Source: Nocardia bhagyanarayanae
GTDB taxonomy: Bacteria > Actinomycetota > Actinomycetes > Mycobacteriales > Mycobacteriaceae
Assembly: GCF_006716565.1 (NCBI RefSeq)
Contig: NZ_VFPG01000001.1
Location: forward strand, 4,464,001-4,528,000
Direction: 5' to 3'
DNA length: 64,000 nt
In this document: piece by piece, positions 25,472 to 34,262 of the stretch
Layout: every line of letters starts with the position of its first letter
Position numbering within the stretch: the stretch's first letter is position 1
Made by a program: the position numbers and the translations under genes
Notes under the pieces: model-generated
Database searches by the model: none
What the model saw: the letters and a program-made list of their open reading frames with translations, nothing else
Told to the model about the DNA's origin: nothing

Positions 25472-27016
25472 TCAGTTGACCTGTCGCGCGTCGGCGTCCC
25501 AATACTTCTGCCGCAGATCGCGTTTCAGGATCTTCCCGGCGCCCGACACCGGCAGCGCGTCCACGATCTCGATACTGCGCGGCGCCTTGTATCCGGCGAT
25601 CAGTTCCTTGGCGTGACCGCGGATCTCCTCCGAGGTCACCTGCTGTCCCGGCTTGCAGACGATGACCGCATGCACCCGCTCGCCCCATTCGGCGTCCGGC
25701 ACGCCGATGACCGCGACCGCGGCCACCGCCGGGTGCGCGGCGACGGCGTTCTCCACTTCGGCGGAGTACACGTTCTCGCCGCCGGACACGATCATGTCCT
25801 TGATCCGGTCGACGATGTAGACGTAGCCGTCCTCGTCCATGTAGCCGCCGTCCCCGGTGTGCATCCAGCCGTCCCGCACGGCGTCCGCGGTCTCGGCGGG
25901 CTTGTTCCAGTAGCCGAGCATCACGTTGCCGCCGCGCACCACCACCTCGCCGACCGTGCCGCGCGGCACCTCGGCGCCGTCGGAATCCACGATCCGGATC
26001 TCGCTGTGCGGCGCGGCCCGTCCCGCCGAGCGCAGCCGACCCGCCAGGTGATCCGCCGGACCGAGCAAGGTGGCGATCGGCGCGACCTCGGTCATGCCGT
26101 AGGCCTGGGTGAAACCGGCGTTGCCGAAGGCGGCCATCGCGCGCTCGAGCACCGCCTGCGAGATCGGCGAGGCGCCGTACATGATGTGCTCGACGCTGGA
26201 CAGGTCGAACTCGGCCGCGCGCGGATGGTCGACGAGCATCTGGATCATCACCGGCACCAGCACGGAGGAACTCACTTTGTGCTGCTGGATCGCCGTCAGG
26301 GTGGCCACCGGGTCGAACGCCGGGATCATCACGTGGGTGCCGCCCAGCATCAGCACGCCCTGCCATCCGGCCAGATCGGCGAGGTGGAACATCGGCGCCG
26401 CGTGCAGGAAGACCGCGCCGGGGGCCATCAGATATCCGGTGGCGACGCCGCCGAGCGCGGAGGTCAGCAGGTTGGCGTGGCTCAGCACCACGCCCTTGGG
26501 GAATCCGGTGGTGCCGCCGGTGTAGAAGATGCCCGCCGGCGCGTCGCCGCCGCGGCGCGCGTCCGGGATCGGTGTGGCGTCCGCGAGAACGAGCTCGTAG
26601 TCGAGCGCGCCTTCGGGGGCCGGGCCGTCGCCGCAGTGGATCACCGCGCGAAGTTCGGGATACTGCGCCCGCAGCGCCGGAACCATCGGGGCGAAGGCAT
26701 CGTCGACGAAGAGCACGCGGCTGTCGGAATCGGCTAGCGAGTAGGCGATTTCGGCCGGACTCCACCGGATGTTCACCGGATTGAGGACGGCGTCGGCCCA
26801 CGGCACCGCGAGCAGGTACTCGTGGTAGCGGTCGGAGTTCAGCGACAGCATCGCCACCCGGTCGTTCGCGCCGACGCCGAGGGCGCGCAGCCCGCCCGCC
26901 AGCCGGGCGACCCGGTCGAGCACCTCCCGGTTGGTTCGGGTGCGGGAACCGCAGATGGTCATCAGGCCGTCGGGGTTGTGCTGGGCGGCGCGGTGCAGGC
27001 CCTGAGTCAGATACAT
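25472..27016 (-). CDS. Acyl-CoA synthetase (FadD-type adenylating enzyme)
   Basis: 514 aa, ANL superfamily: activates a carboxylic acid as acyl-AMP, then acyl-CoA. Motifs: the P-loop FYTGGTTGFPKGVVLSH, YGMTEVAPI, the DGWMHTGDGGYMDEDGY hinge region, and the C-terminal catalytic Lys in SGAGKILKRDLRQKYW. ATG 27016 is used, with a GAGGAC upstream; the frame runs further to 27160 but that would overlap the divergent regulator. A PucR-type regulator is transcribed divergently from the other side of a 142-bp gap, suggesting local control. Chain-length specificity is not readable; medium-chain FadD3/FadD13-like proteins look closest in size. Confidence 0.92.
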   Translation of the reverse strand: MYLTQGLHRAAQHNPDGLMTICGSRTRTNREVLDRVARLAGGLRALGVGANDRVAMLSLNSDRYHEYLLAVPWADAVLNPVNIRWSPAEIAYSLADSDSRVLFVDDAFAPMVPALRAQYPELRAVIHCGDGPAPEGALDYELVLADATPIPDARRGGDAPAGIFYTGGTTGFPKGVVLSHANLLTSALGGVATGYLMAPGAVFLHAAPMFHLADLAGWQGVLMLGGTHVMIPAFDPVATLTAIQQHKVSSSVLVPVMIQMLVDHPRAAEFDLSSVEHIMYGASPISQAVLERAMAAFGNAGFTQAYGMTEVAPIATLLGPADHLAGRLRSAGRAAPHSEIRIVDSDGAEVPRGTVGEVVVRGGNVMLGYWNKPAETADAVRDGWMHTGDGGYMDEDGYVYIVDRIKDMIVSGGENVYSAEVENAVAAHPAVAAVAVIGVPDAEWGERVHAVIVCKPGQQVTSEEIRGHAKELIAGYKAPRSIEIVDALPVSGAGKILKRDLRQKYWDADARQVN

Positions 27017-27158
27017 CGTCGAGTCCTCGTCGAGCGGCGGTGATCGGTCCCGACGAGTATTCGGCGCGGAGTGTGACCTGCGCCATGGAAAGCGTGTCGA
27101 ACTATCAGTCGCGGGTTTGTTGATTTCTCCAAGCGCCCGCCCGTACGCTCGCCCCACC

Positions 27159-28301
27159 ATGAGCAGACGCCCGACCGCCGCCGAACGTTTGGTGGTGTCG
27201 CGCGTGCGGCGCCGCGCACCCGCGGTCGTCGACCGCGTCGTAGCGCGAGCCAGGGCGGAGATGCCCGCCTACGCCGCGCTGCCCGCCGCGACGATCGCCG
27301 CGTCCACCGCCTCGGTCGTCGACCGCTTGCTCGACGCGCTGCACGACGGCCATCCGCTCAGCCCCGGAGATCTCGCCGCGCTGCGCGAGTTCGGCGAAAC
27401 CCGTGCCCGCCAAGACATCTCGCTGGCCGACATCCAGAACGGATGGCGCATCGCGGTCCGCGAGATCTTGGCCGAACTGACCGAGGCGGCCGCCGCGAGC
27501 GGTGTCGCCGATCGCACGCTGCTCCAGTTGATCACGGCCCTGCTCGACCTCGTCGACGCCGCCGTCGTTCCGTACAGCGGCGGGCACCGCGACGTGGAGA
27601 TCGCCGCCGCCCGGCACGACGAGCAGTTCCGCGCCGAGTTCACCAGGGCCGTGCTCCTCGGCACGCTCGGTCCCGGTGACCTGCGGATTCGCGCGCAGCA
27701 ACTCGGCGTCGATCCCGAAGCCGAGTACCGCGCGTACCGCGCCGGGACGGAAAACGCGCCCGATTCCACCGCTCCGCTCCCCGCGAGCGGGTTCGTGACC
27801 ACGGTGGACGGCGATGTCGCCGGGTTTGTGGAAAAGTCCAGAAGCCCGGGAGTGGGCGGCGTCGTCGGGGTCGGTCCGCCGACCCGGCTGGAGGATCTGG
27901 CGCGCTCGTTCCGTTTGGCTGGTCGGGTACTGACCACCGCGCGACTGTTCGGCCGCACCGGAACCATCGACCTGGACAGCGTCGGCGTGCTGCCCGCGAT
28001 CGCCGCCGACACCGACCTCGGCGCGGAACTCGTCCGGCGCTATCTGGCGTCCCTCGGCGGCGGCGAATCCGCTCGCACGATCATCGACACCGTCGAGGCC
28101 TACCTCGACACGGGTTTGCGCATCGAGGCCACCGCCGAGCGACTCGTGGTGCACCCCAACACCGTTCGCTATCGATTGAGCCGCTTCGAGGAAATCACCG
28201 GCGCGGACCTGCGCGCCGCGCACACGGCGCTGCGAGTCTGGTGGGCGATCCAATACCGCAAGACCCAGCACGCCGGGGAGCGGCGCCCGCCGCGCGGGTG
28301 A
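27159..28301 (+). CDS. PucR/CdaR-type transcriptional regulator
   Basis: 380 aa with an N-terminal alpha-helical region (RsbT-antagonist-like, [19 protein letters not shown], then GETRARQDISLADIQNGWR), a central degenerate GGDEF-like stretch and a C-terminal helix-turn-helix (YLDTGLRIEATAERLVVHP, NTVRYRLSRFEEITG, about 320-370) typical of the PucR family. TACGCT at 27144-27149 lies 9 nt before the ATG without a Shine-Dalgarno, which suggests a leaderless transcript. Divergent from a fadD gene; such regulators often control the adjacent catabolic operon. A second regulator of this family sits next to another fadD at 37.7 kb. Confidence 0.9.
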   Translation: MSRRPTAAERLVVSRVRRRAPAVVDRVVARARAEMPAYAALPAATIAASTASVVDRLLDALHDGHPLSPGDLAALREFGETRARQDISLADIQNGWRIAVREILAELTEAAAASGVADRTLLQLITALLDLVDAAVVPYSGGHRDVEIAAARHDEQFRAEFTRAVLLGTLGPGDLRIRAQQLGVDPEAEYRAYRAGTENAPDSTAPLPASGFVTTVDGDVAGFVEKSRSPGVGGVVGVGPPTRLEDLARSFRLAGRVLTTARLFGRTGTIDLDSVGVLPAIAADTDLGAELVRRYLASLGGGESARTIIDTVEAYLDTGLRIEATAERLVVHPNTVRYRLSRFEEITGADLRAAHTALRVWWAIQYRKTQHAGERRPPRG

Positions 28302-28385
28302 GACTTTCGCCGCGCGGGCTTTCCTTCCGTGCCTTTCCACCGATACGGTCGGATTCGGTGGAGGGTGGTTCGAGAGGAGATCCGC

Positions 28386-29264
28386 ATGGGTTCAACGGCT
28401 TTCGCCGTCTTTCTGCCGCTGGCGCTGGCCTTGGTGATGTTCGGGCTCGGCTTGACACTCACCGTCGACGATTTCGCCAGGGTGCTGCGCTATCCCGCGG
28501 CGGCGGCGATCGCGCTCGTCTGCCAGATGGTGCTGCTGCCCGCCGCGTGCTTCGGGCTCATCCTGCTGTTCGGCGTGGAGGGCGCGCTCGCGGTGGGCAT
28601 GATGTTGCTCGCGGCCTCGCCCGGCGGACCGTCGGCGAACCTGTTCAGCCACATCGCCGGTGGGCACGTCGCGTTGAACATCACACTCACGGCGGTGAAT
28701 TCGGTGCTCGCGGTGTTCACGTTGCCGTTGGTCGTCGCGCTGTCCTACACCGTGTTCCTGGACGGGGAGGGCTCGATCGGGTTGCGGCCGGACAAGTTCG
28801 CGCAGGTCTTCGCGATCGTGCTGGTGCCGGTCGCGGTCGGGATGTGGGTACACCGGCGATTCACCGACTGGGCGCGGCGGATGCGCGGGGCGGTCAAGGT
28901 GTCGTCGATCGTGGTGCTCGCGCTGGTGGTCGCGGCCGCCGTGGCGAAGAACTTCGACACGCTCACCGAGCACCTCGGCGAGCTGGCCGCGCTGTGCCTG
29001 GTGTTCGCGGTGCTCAGCCTGACGGTCGGGTACCTGGCGCCGCGGGTGTTCGGCGTCGACGAGGACCAGGCCGTCGCCTCGGCGATGGAGATCGGCATCC
29101 ACAACGGGGCGATCGCCATCGCCGTCGCGGTCTCCGTCCTGCACAACGACACGATGGCCGTGCCGGGCGCGGTGTACGGGGTGCTGATGAACATCCCGGC
29201 CGCCGCCGCGGCCTATCTGTTGGCGCGCCGCCACCGATCCGCGAAGGTCACCGCCGCGGCTTAA
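28386..29264 (+). CDS. Bile acid:sodium symporter (BASS) family transporter
   Basis: 292 aa, about nine to ten hydrophobic helices, with the BASS-family segments LAASPGGPSANLFSHIAGG (crossover region) and SAMEIGIHNGAIAIAVAVS. Bacterial members carry organic anions such as pantoate, pyruvate or bile-acid-like compounds with sodium; the substrate here is unknown. AGAGGAGAT precedes the ATG. It follows the PucR-type regulator by 84 bp in the same direction and could be regulated with it. Confidence 0.92.
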   Translation: MGSTAFAVFLPLALALVMFGLGLTLTVDDFARVLRYPAAAAIALVCQMVLLPAACFGLILLFGVEGALAVGMMLLAASPGGPSANLFSHIAGGHVALNITLTAVNSVLAVFTLPLVVALSYTVFLDGEGSIGLRPDKFAQVFAIVLVPVAVGMWVHRRFTDWARRMRGAVKVSSIVVLALVVAAAVAKNFDTLTEHLGELAALCLVFAVLSLTVGYLAPRVFGVDEDQAVASAMEIGIHNGAIAIAVAVSVLHNDTMAVPGAVYGVLMNIPAAAAAYLLARRHRSAKVTAAA

Positions 29265-29424
29265 CGGAGAACCCGGCCCTCGACGTCGTCCGCTGTCGGG
29301 CTCATGCCGATCCCCTCGAACTACGCCTGAATGGTGATCTCGACTCGCCCCGAGGGTGGATGGGCGAACGGGCGTTTCCCATTAGATTCGACGCGGTCGG
29401 AGTCCGAATTCGTCGAGGAGCGGC

Positions 29425-30960
29425 GTGATCGAAACCGTAGAGCGTCAGCAGCGGAACCTCGCGGAGGCGGATCGTCCTCCGGTGGCGTCCACGGGCATCG
29501 CCGTCGTCGCGGGCATTTCCCTTGCGGTGCTGCTGTTCTCGGCGAGCCGCTACGACTACTTCGGCGACGAGCTGTACTTCCTCGCCGCGGGCCGCCACCC
29601 GTCCTTCGGGTACGCCGATCAGGGCCCGGTGCTTCCGATGCTGGCCCGGCTGATGGACACCATCGTGCCCGGCTCCTTCTTCGTGCTCCGGCTGCCCGCG
29701 GTCGCGCTGACCACGCTGGCCGTGGTGCTCACCGCGCTGCTCGCCAGGGAGTTCGGCGGCGACCGCCGCGCTCAGCTGCTCGCGGCCATCGCCTACGCGA
29801 CGTCGCCGTTCCTGCTGTTGCAGGGCAAGATGCTCACCACCAACGCGATCGACACCGTGCTGTGGGTGCTCGTCACCTGGCTCGTGGTCCGCTGGGTGCG
29901 CACCCGCCGCGATGCGCTGCTGCTGTGCGCCGCGCTCGTGACGGCGGTGGACATGCAGGTGAAGTGGCTGATTCCGTTCTTCTGGATCGCGATCGCGGTC
30001 ACCTCGCTGATCCTCGGCCCGCGCGAGCTGGTGCGCCGCCCGCTGCTGTGGCTCGGCGGCGCGATCGTCGTGCTCGCCACGGTGCCGACGCTGGTCTGGC
30101 AGGCGCGCAACGGCTGGCCGCAGCTGCACATGGGCGAGGTGATCAGCGGTGAGCAGGGCGTCCTCGGCGGACGGCTGATGTTCGTGCCGCTGGCGCTGCT
30201 GACCGCGGGCCTGCTCGGCGCGGTCGTGCTCGTGTACGGCGTGTGGGCGCTGCTGCGCAATCCCGCGCTGCGCCCGTACCGCTTCCTGGGCGCGACGCTG
30301 CTGTTGCTGGTCGCGATCTTCCTGGTGATGGGCGGACGCATCTACTACATGGCGGGCATGTACGCCGTGGTGCTCGCCGCGGGCGCGGTCGGGCTGGTCG
30401 AGCTGACCGCCGGACTGCGCCCGTCGCCGCGTCGGCTGGCGACCGCGGGCGGCGCGGCGGTGGTGCTGGGTTCCACGGCGCTGGTCCTGTGGTCGACGCC
30501 GTGGCAGCACCCCGACCGCATCGCGCCGCCCGCCGACGACGCGGAGGCCGCGATCAACATCGGCGTCTACGGCGAATTCGGCTGGCCCGAGCTGACCGCC
30601 GCCGTCACCGAGGCCTATGCCGCGCTCGCACCGGCCGAACGCGCGAACACCGTCGTGGTCACCGACACCTACTGGCAGGCCGGCGCACTCGACCAGTTCG
30701 CGCGCGACGAGTTGCCGCCGATCTACAGCCCGAGCCGCGGCTACGGCTACTTCGCCAGACCGGACGAGCAGACCGGCACCGTGCTCGCGGTCGGCGTGTC
30801 CGAGAGCTTCCTGCGCTGGAACTTCGACAGCGTGGAACCGGTCGGCAAGGTGGACAGCAGGCTCGGCTTTCCCGGCAACACCCAGGACGTCACCGTGTGG
30901 GCCTGCACCGGGTCGCGCCACCCGTGGGCCGAGACCTGGCCGGACTTGATGCATCTATAG
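29425..30960 (+). CDS. GT39/PMT-like integral membrane glycosyltransferase
   Basis: 511 aa, many membrane helices. The first extracytoplasmic loop SRYDYFGDELYFLAAGRHP carries the acidic pair typical of ArnT/PMT_2 glycosyltransferases that use polyprenyl-phosphate sugars. Other family-like segments: YADQGPVLPMLARL, LLQGKMLTTNAIDTVLW, and a soluble C-terminal extracytoplasmic part (about 385-511, WPELTAAV, YFARPDEQTGTVLAVG). Start GTG 29425 behind GAGGAG. It likely decorates a cell-envelope lipid or protein; acceptor unknown. A 161-bp gap separates it from the BASS transporter. Confidence 0.88.
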   Translation: MIETVERQQRNLAEADRPPVASTGIAVVAGISLAVLLFSASRYDYFGDELYFLAAGRHPSFGYADQGPVLPMLARLMDTIVPGSFFVLRLPAVALTTLAVVLTALLAREFGGDRRAQLLAAIAYATSPFLLLQGKMLTTNAIDTVLWVLVTWLVVRWVRTRRDALLLCAALVTAVDMQVKWLIPFFWIAIAVTSLILGPRELVRRPLLWLGGAIVVLATVPTLVWQARNGWPQLHMGEVISGEQGVLGGRLMFVPLALLTAGLLGAVVLVYGVWALLRNPALRPYRFLGATLLLLVAIFLVMGGRIYYMAGMYAVVLAAGAVGLVELTAGLRPSPRRLATAGGAAVVLGSTALVLWSTPWQHPDRIAPPADDAEAAINIGVYGEFGWPELTAAVTEAYAALAPAERANTVVVTDTYWQAGALDQFARDELPPIYSPSRGYGYFARPDEQTGTVLAVGVSESFLRWNFDSVEPVGKVDSRLGFPGNTQDVTVWACTGSRHPWAETWPDLMHL

Positions 30961-30982
30961 CGGCACGTGGTTATCTGAAGGC

Positions 30983-31351
30983 ATGACATCAGGGCAAACC
31001 GAGATCTGGCACAACCCGCGGTGCTCGAAGAGCCGCACCGCGACGGCGCACCTGGACGAGACGGGCGTGGCCTACTCCGTGCGGCGCTACCTGGACGACC
31101 CGCCGACCGCGGACGAGTTGCGCGAGGTGCTGCGGCGGCTCGACGCGCAACCGTGGGACATCACCCGCACCGGCGAGCAGATCGCCAAGGATCTGGGCAT
31201 GGCGGACTGGGGCCGCACGCCCGCCGACCGCGACCGGTGGATCGAGGCGCTGGCCGCCAACCCGCAGTTGATCCAGCGTCCCATCGTGCTGACGGCGAAC
31301 GGCGGCGCGGTGGTCGCCCGCACCGAGGACGCCTTGCGCACGCTCGGCTGA
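30983..31351 (+). CDS. ArsC/Spx-family thioredoxin-fold protein
   Basis: 122 aa. IWHNPRCSKSRTA (Cys about residue 14) is the catalytic CX3-type active site of glutaredoxin-coupled arsenate reductases, and RPIVLTANGGAVVARTED carries the conserved RP-I motif. It would reduce arsenate (or another substrate) with a thiol donor. No other arsenic genes are nearby, so physiological arsenic resistance is uncertain; YffB-like members have other roles. Confidence 0.9.
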   Translation: MTSGQTEIWHNPRCSKSRTATAHLDETGVAYSVRRYLDDPPTADELREVLRRLDAQPWDITRTGEQIAKDLGMADWGRTPADRDRWIEALAANPQLIQRPIVLTANGGAVVARTEDALRTLG

Positions 31352-31394
31352 GCCTGCGCGCGAAATCCCGGCTCCCCAGGCGGTATTCGCCGAT

Positions 31395-31421
31395 CCCTAC
31401 CGCGGCGCACAGGCGGTAGGG
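31395..31421. promoter_or_regulatory. Inverted repeat overlapping the AIM24-like gene's -10
   Basis: CCCTACCGC and GCGGTAGGG form a 9-bp inverted repeat with a 9-nt spacer. The right arm overlaps TAGGGT (31417-31422), a TANNNT -10 element 7 nt before ATG 31430, so a regulator binding here would block the promoter. It may instead end transcription of the upstream ArsC-like gene. Confidence 0.4.
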
Positions 31422-31429
31422 TCGGCACT

Positions 31430-32110
31430 ATGAAGGTTCAACTGCGCCACAATCCCGCCTCCACCGTCGCGCGGTGCTTCCTCGCGGGCGGTGAGCCGAT
31501 GCGGGTCGAGAGCGGCGCCATGGTCGCCCATTCGGCGGGAATCACGTTGCAGGCCAAGGCCGAAGGCGGCATCCTGGCCGGTCTCAAGCGCTCGGTGCTC
31601 GCCGGGGAGTCGTTCTTCGTCTCCACGTTCACCGCGCCGCAGCAGGGCGGTTGGGTCGATGTCGCGCCCGCGCTACCCGGCGACATGCTGAACCTGCAGA
31701 TCACCCCGGACCGGCCGTTCTTCATCAGCCGAGGCGGCTGGATCGCCAACTCGCACGGCGTGCAGGTGGAGAGCAAGTGGGGCGGCTTCGCGAATCTGTT
31801 CGGCGGCGAGGGCGGTTTCGGTCTGCGCGCGCACGGCGAAGGCGAGATCGTGGTCGGCGTCTTCGGCGCGATCGACGTGATCGACCTGCAGCCGGGCGAA
31901 CCGATCACCATCGATACCGGGCACGTGGTCGCCTACGACCTGGCCATGAACTTCACCATCCGCCGCGCCGTCTCCGGCCGCTCCATCCAGTCGCTGAAGT
32001 CGGGCGAAGGATTCGTCTTCGACTTCGTCGGTCCCGGGCGGGTGCTGCTGCAGACCCGGAACCCGGGCGCGTTCCTGTCCTGGGCCAGCACCGGCGCCTC
32101 GTCGAGCTGA
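31430..32110 (+). CDS. AIM24-family protein (TIGR00266-like)
   Basis: 226 aa, all-beta protein of the AIM24 family. Visible segments: RVESGAMVAHSAGITLQAKAE (quoted in part), GGILAGLKRSVLAGESFFVSTFTAP, and GAIDVIDLQPGEPITIDTGHVVAYD. Bacterial members are cytosolic and of unclear role; the name comes from a mitochondrial biogenesis factor. The gene probably gives a leaderless transcript (TAGGGT 7 nt before the ATG, no Shine-Dalgarno). It precedes the second micropeptide gene by 124 bp. Confidence 0.88.
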   Translation: MKVQLRHNPASTVARCFLAGGEPMRVESGAMVAHSAGITLQAKAEGGILAGLKRSVLAGESFFVSTFTAPQQGGWVDVAPALPGDMLNLQITPDRPFFISRGGWIANSHGVQVESKWGGFANLFGGEGGFGLRAHGEGEIVVGVFGAIDVIDLQPGEPITIDTGHVVAYDLAMNFTIRRAVSGRSIQSLKSGEGFVFDFVGPGRVLLQTRNPGAFLSWASTGASSS

Positions 32111-32234
32111 CCGAGGCGAGGACCGCGAAGCGAGGATTTCCATCCGAGCCCGTCACGTCCGGGTAACCTCCCGGACACCCGGGTCCGTGATGCTGGCCGC
32201 TCCACTCGATGAACTACACGAAGGATGACATTCC

Positions 32235-32306
32235 ATGGAGCTGCTCGAAGTCGTCGCCAACATTTTCCAGACGTTCCTGTCCCTGGGCAGCGGCAGCGCT
32301 GCGTAG
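32235..32306 (+). CDS. 23-aa amphipathic micropeptide (paralogue of the one at 17006)
   Basis: Encodes MELLEVVANIF followed by QTFLSLGSGSAA. Compared with the 27-aa peptide at 17006-17089: both have a hydrophobic/amphipathic helix (LLEVVANIFQTFLSL versus FLAEVLFKTIQQLL) and end in LGSGSA plus one residue. AAGGA lies 10 nt before the ATG. The stop is 6 bp from the end of a convergent Nudix gene. The recurrence of the design at two sites 15 kb apart, each with a Shine-Dalgarno, argues that these are real genes. Function unknown; membrane interaction is likely from composition. Confidence 0.7.
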   Translation: MELLEVVANIFQTFLSLGSGSAA

Positions 32307-32311
32307 TCGGT

Positions 32312-32842
32312 TCAGGTGAGGAGATCGCCGACCAGCACCCGGGTGTCCGGGACGAACGGCCAGTCCGGGTCGGCGAGGTGGGCGCGCAGTTCCGCGCCGG
32401 TCCACCACCAGCCGTCGGCGATCTCCTCGGGCTGATGACGGATGGGGCCGTCGTAGCGCAGCTCGTAGGCGAACAGGTGGCAGCGCATCGGCCTGCCCTC
32501 CCATTCCCCGTCCCAGGACGCGCCGGCCATCGGCAGCGGCGGCGTCGCGTCCGGTCCGAGCAGGATGCCGAGCTCTTCGCCGAGTTCCCGGATCGCGGTG
32601 CGCGCCGGATCCTCGCCCGGCGCGACGACACCGCCCGCGAGGCAGTCGTGCATCCCGGCGAACACCATCTTCGTGTCGGTGCGGCGGTGCACGTAGACCC
32701 GCTCGCCGTCCATCGACCGCACCAGCACCCCCGAACTGGCGTGCCACAGTCCCTCGCGATAGACCTCGGCGCGATCGGCCGCGCCGACCTCTCGCCCCTG
32801 CCGGTCGTAGACCGCGATCATCTCGTTCGGCTGCGCTGACAC
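32312..32842 (-). CDS. Nudix hydrolase (IPP-isomerase-like subgroup)
   Basis: 176 aa. The Nudix box lies in GGVVAPGEDPARTAIREL and the following GEELGI (G-x5-E-x7-REL-x-EE-x-G-I), the Mg-binding helix that hydrolyses nucleoside diphosphate-X compounds. The N-terminal MIAVYDRQGREVG...R.EVYREGLWHASSGVLV matches the subgroup also called YfcD/isopentenyl-diphosphate-isomerase-like. GTG 32842 is chosen because TACCCT (32849-32854 on the minus strand) lies 6-8 nt upstream, suggesting a leaderless start; ATG 32821 is the alternative. Substrate unknown. Confidence 0.9.
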   Translation of the reverse strand: MSAQPNEMIAVYDRQGREVGAADRAEVYREGLWHASSGVLVRSMDGERVYVHRRTDTKMVFAGMHDCLAGGVVAPGEDPARTAIRELGEELGILLGPDATPPLPMAGASWDGEWEGRPMRCHLFAYELRYDGPIRHQPEEIADGWWWTGAELRAHLADPDWPFVPDTRVLVGDLLT

Positions 32843-32893
32843 CGCTCGAGGGTAACCTGAGTGGTGCACGCCGCCTGGAGAGAGGACCGTCCG

Positions 32894-33274
32894 ATGGTGC
32901 TTCCGCGCGCAGTGGCGAGATTCAACCGGCACGTGACCAATCCGGCGGCCGGGTTGATCGCGAGCACGGTGCCGCCGTTCGGTGTCGTGGTGCACAAGGG
33001 GCGAAAATCCGGGCGCGCGTATCGAACTCCGGTGTGGGTGTTCGAGGACGACGGCGTCTACCGCATCGCGCTGACCTACGGTCGCGACGCGGAGTGGGTC
33101 AAGAACGTCGTCGCCGCGGGCGGTTTCGAGCTCGAGACCAGGGGCCGCACGGTCGAACTCCTGGATCCTGTGGTGCTCGAGGACCGGTCCGCGGGCTGGG
33201 CGCCGTTCGGTGTCCGGCAGGTGCTGCGGAGCATCGCCGCCAAGTACTACCTGCAGGCCGGTCCTGTCGGCTGA
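32894..33274 (+). CDS. Deazaflavin (F420)-dependent nitroreductase-family protein (DDN-like)
   Basis: 126 aa, split beta-barrel fold of the DUF385/DDN family. Signatures: FNRHVTNPAAGLIASTVPPFGVVVHKGRKSGRAYRTPVW (in part) where KSGRxYRTPV contacts the F420 phosphate, and YGRDAEWVKNVVAAGGFEL. Enzymes of this family use coenzyme F420 for reductions in mycobacteria and relatives. ATG 32894 follows GAGAGGA; GTG 32861 is an alternative. Its promoter region is shared with the divergent Nudix gene. Confidence 0.88.
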   Translation: MVLPRAVARFNRHVTNPAAGLIASTVPPFGVVVHKGRKSGRAYRTPVWVFEDDGVYRIALTYGRDAEWVKNVVAAGGFELETRGRTVELLDPVVLEDRSAGWAPFGVRQVLRSIAAKYYLQAGPVG

Positions 33275-33280
33275 TGTGGG

Positions 33281-34162
33281 TCAGCGGCGGCGGCGTGGTT
33301 TCGCGCCCGGTCGTGGGGCGCTCGTCGTCCCGGAGGTATCCGAAGCCGTTGGGGCGGGCTGACTTTCGGCGTCGATCCACCGGTACGTGAAGTGCTGCTG
33401 GGCCAGCGTCCACGCGTTGTTCGACACCCAGTACAGCAGGATCACGACGGGAAGTACCGCGCCGCCGATCAGCACGCCCGCGGGAAACACCCACAGCGTC
33501 AACGTGTTCAGCATCGGAACCTGCGTCGCGGCCGGGTCCTGGCGGGCGATCGATGCCCGCGCCGTGACATGTGTCGCGAGGGCCGCCAGCACCATCAGCG
33601 TGCCCGCGACCGCGGCGATCGTGACGCTCGGCTGCCCGGCCAGGGTGGCCGACAGCGGCGCCCCGAACAGTTTCGCCTGCAGGAACGATTGCACGTCGGC
33701 GGCGTCGAAGGCGTAGTTCGGTGTCTGCGCGTTCTGTTCGGGCGTCATCGGCGTCGGCGTCGCCTGGAAGGGCAGATGGCTCGCCGTGCCGGTGCGGTCG
33801 AACGATCGCAGCACGTGGAACAGCGCGAGGAACACCAATCCCTGGCCGAGCATCGGAAGGCAGCCGGCCAGTACGCGCACACCGTGTTGCCGGTGCAGCT
33901 TCTGGATCTCGGCGGCCTGGCGTTGCCGGTCGTCCGGGTAGCGCTTGCGCAGCGCCTCGATCTGGGGTTGCAGGCGCCGCACGACGGCCTGGGTTCGGAC
34001 CTGTTTCAGGAACAGGGGATACATGGCCGCGCGGAGGGTGGCGACGAGGAACACCACGGCCGGCACCCAGGCCAGACCGCTGCCGGGCCCGAGCAGCGCG
34101 GCGAAGGCGGTGTGCCAGAGCCAGAGCACGGCGGAGACAGGGTAGTAGACGACATCGAGCAT
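33281..34162 (-). CDS. YidC/Oxa1-type membrane protein insertase, second paralogue
   Basis: 293 aa. Core helices and hairpin are visible: VYYPVSAVLWLWHTAFAALLG, then FLVATLRAAMYPLFLKQVRTQ with the conserved Arg in the groove, VVRRLQPQIEALRKRYPDDRQRQ as the cytoplasmic coiled hairpin, LPMLGQGLVFLALFHVL, and the final ILLYWVSNNAWTLAQQ. The basic tail ends KPRRRR. The primary yidC normally sits by rpmH/rnpA near oriC; this copy is next to a small membrane protein gene (34263-34559), a pairing seen in other actinobacteria. It probably inserts a subset of membrane proteins. Confidence 0.9.
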   Translation of the reverse strand: MLDVVYYPVSAVLWLWHTAFAALLGPGSGLAWVPAVVFLVATLRAAMYPLFLKQVRTQAVVRRLQPQIEALRKRYPDDRQRQAAEIQKLHRQHGVRVLAGCLPMLGQGLVFLALFHVLRSFDRTGTASHLPFQATPTPMTPEQNAQTPNYAFDAADVQSFLQAKLFGAPLSATLAGQPSVTIAAVAGTLMVLAALATHVTARASIARQDPAATQVPMLNTLTLWVFPAGVLIGGAVLPVVILLYWVSNNAWTLAQQHFTYRWIDAESQPAPTASDTSGTTSAPRPGAKPRRRR

Positions 34163-34262
34163 GGGGAAACACCTGATTCGGTGAGACGTGCGCGCACGCA
34201 CGGAAACGGGAAAGGTCACGGCAAAGGGCCGACCACATCCGCGCTGTGGCGCGGGAGGTCGA

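Noticed and set aside
30983..31351. Arsenic-resistance island
   Set aside because: Only one ArsC-like gene; the BASS transporter nearby looks like the bile acid/organic anion branch and there is no ArsR-type gene.
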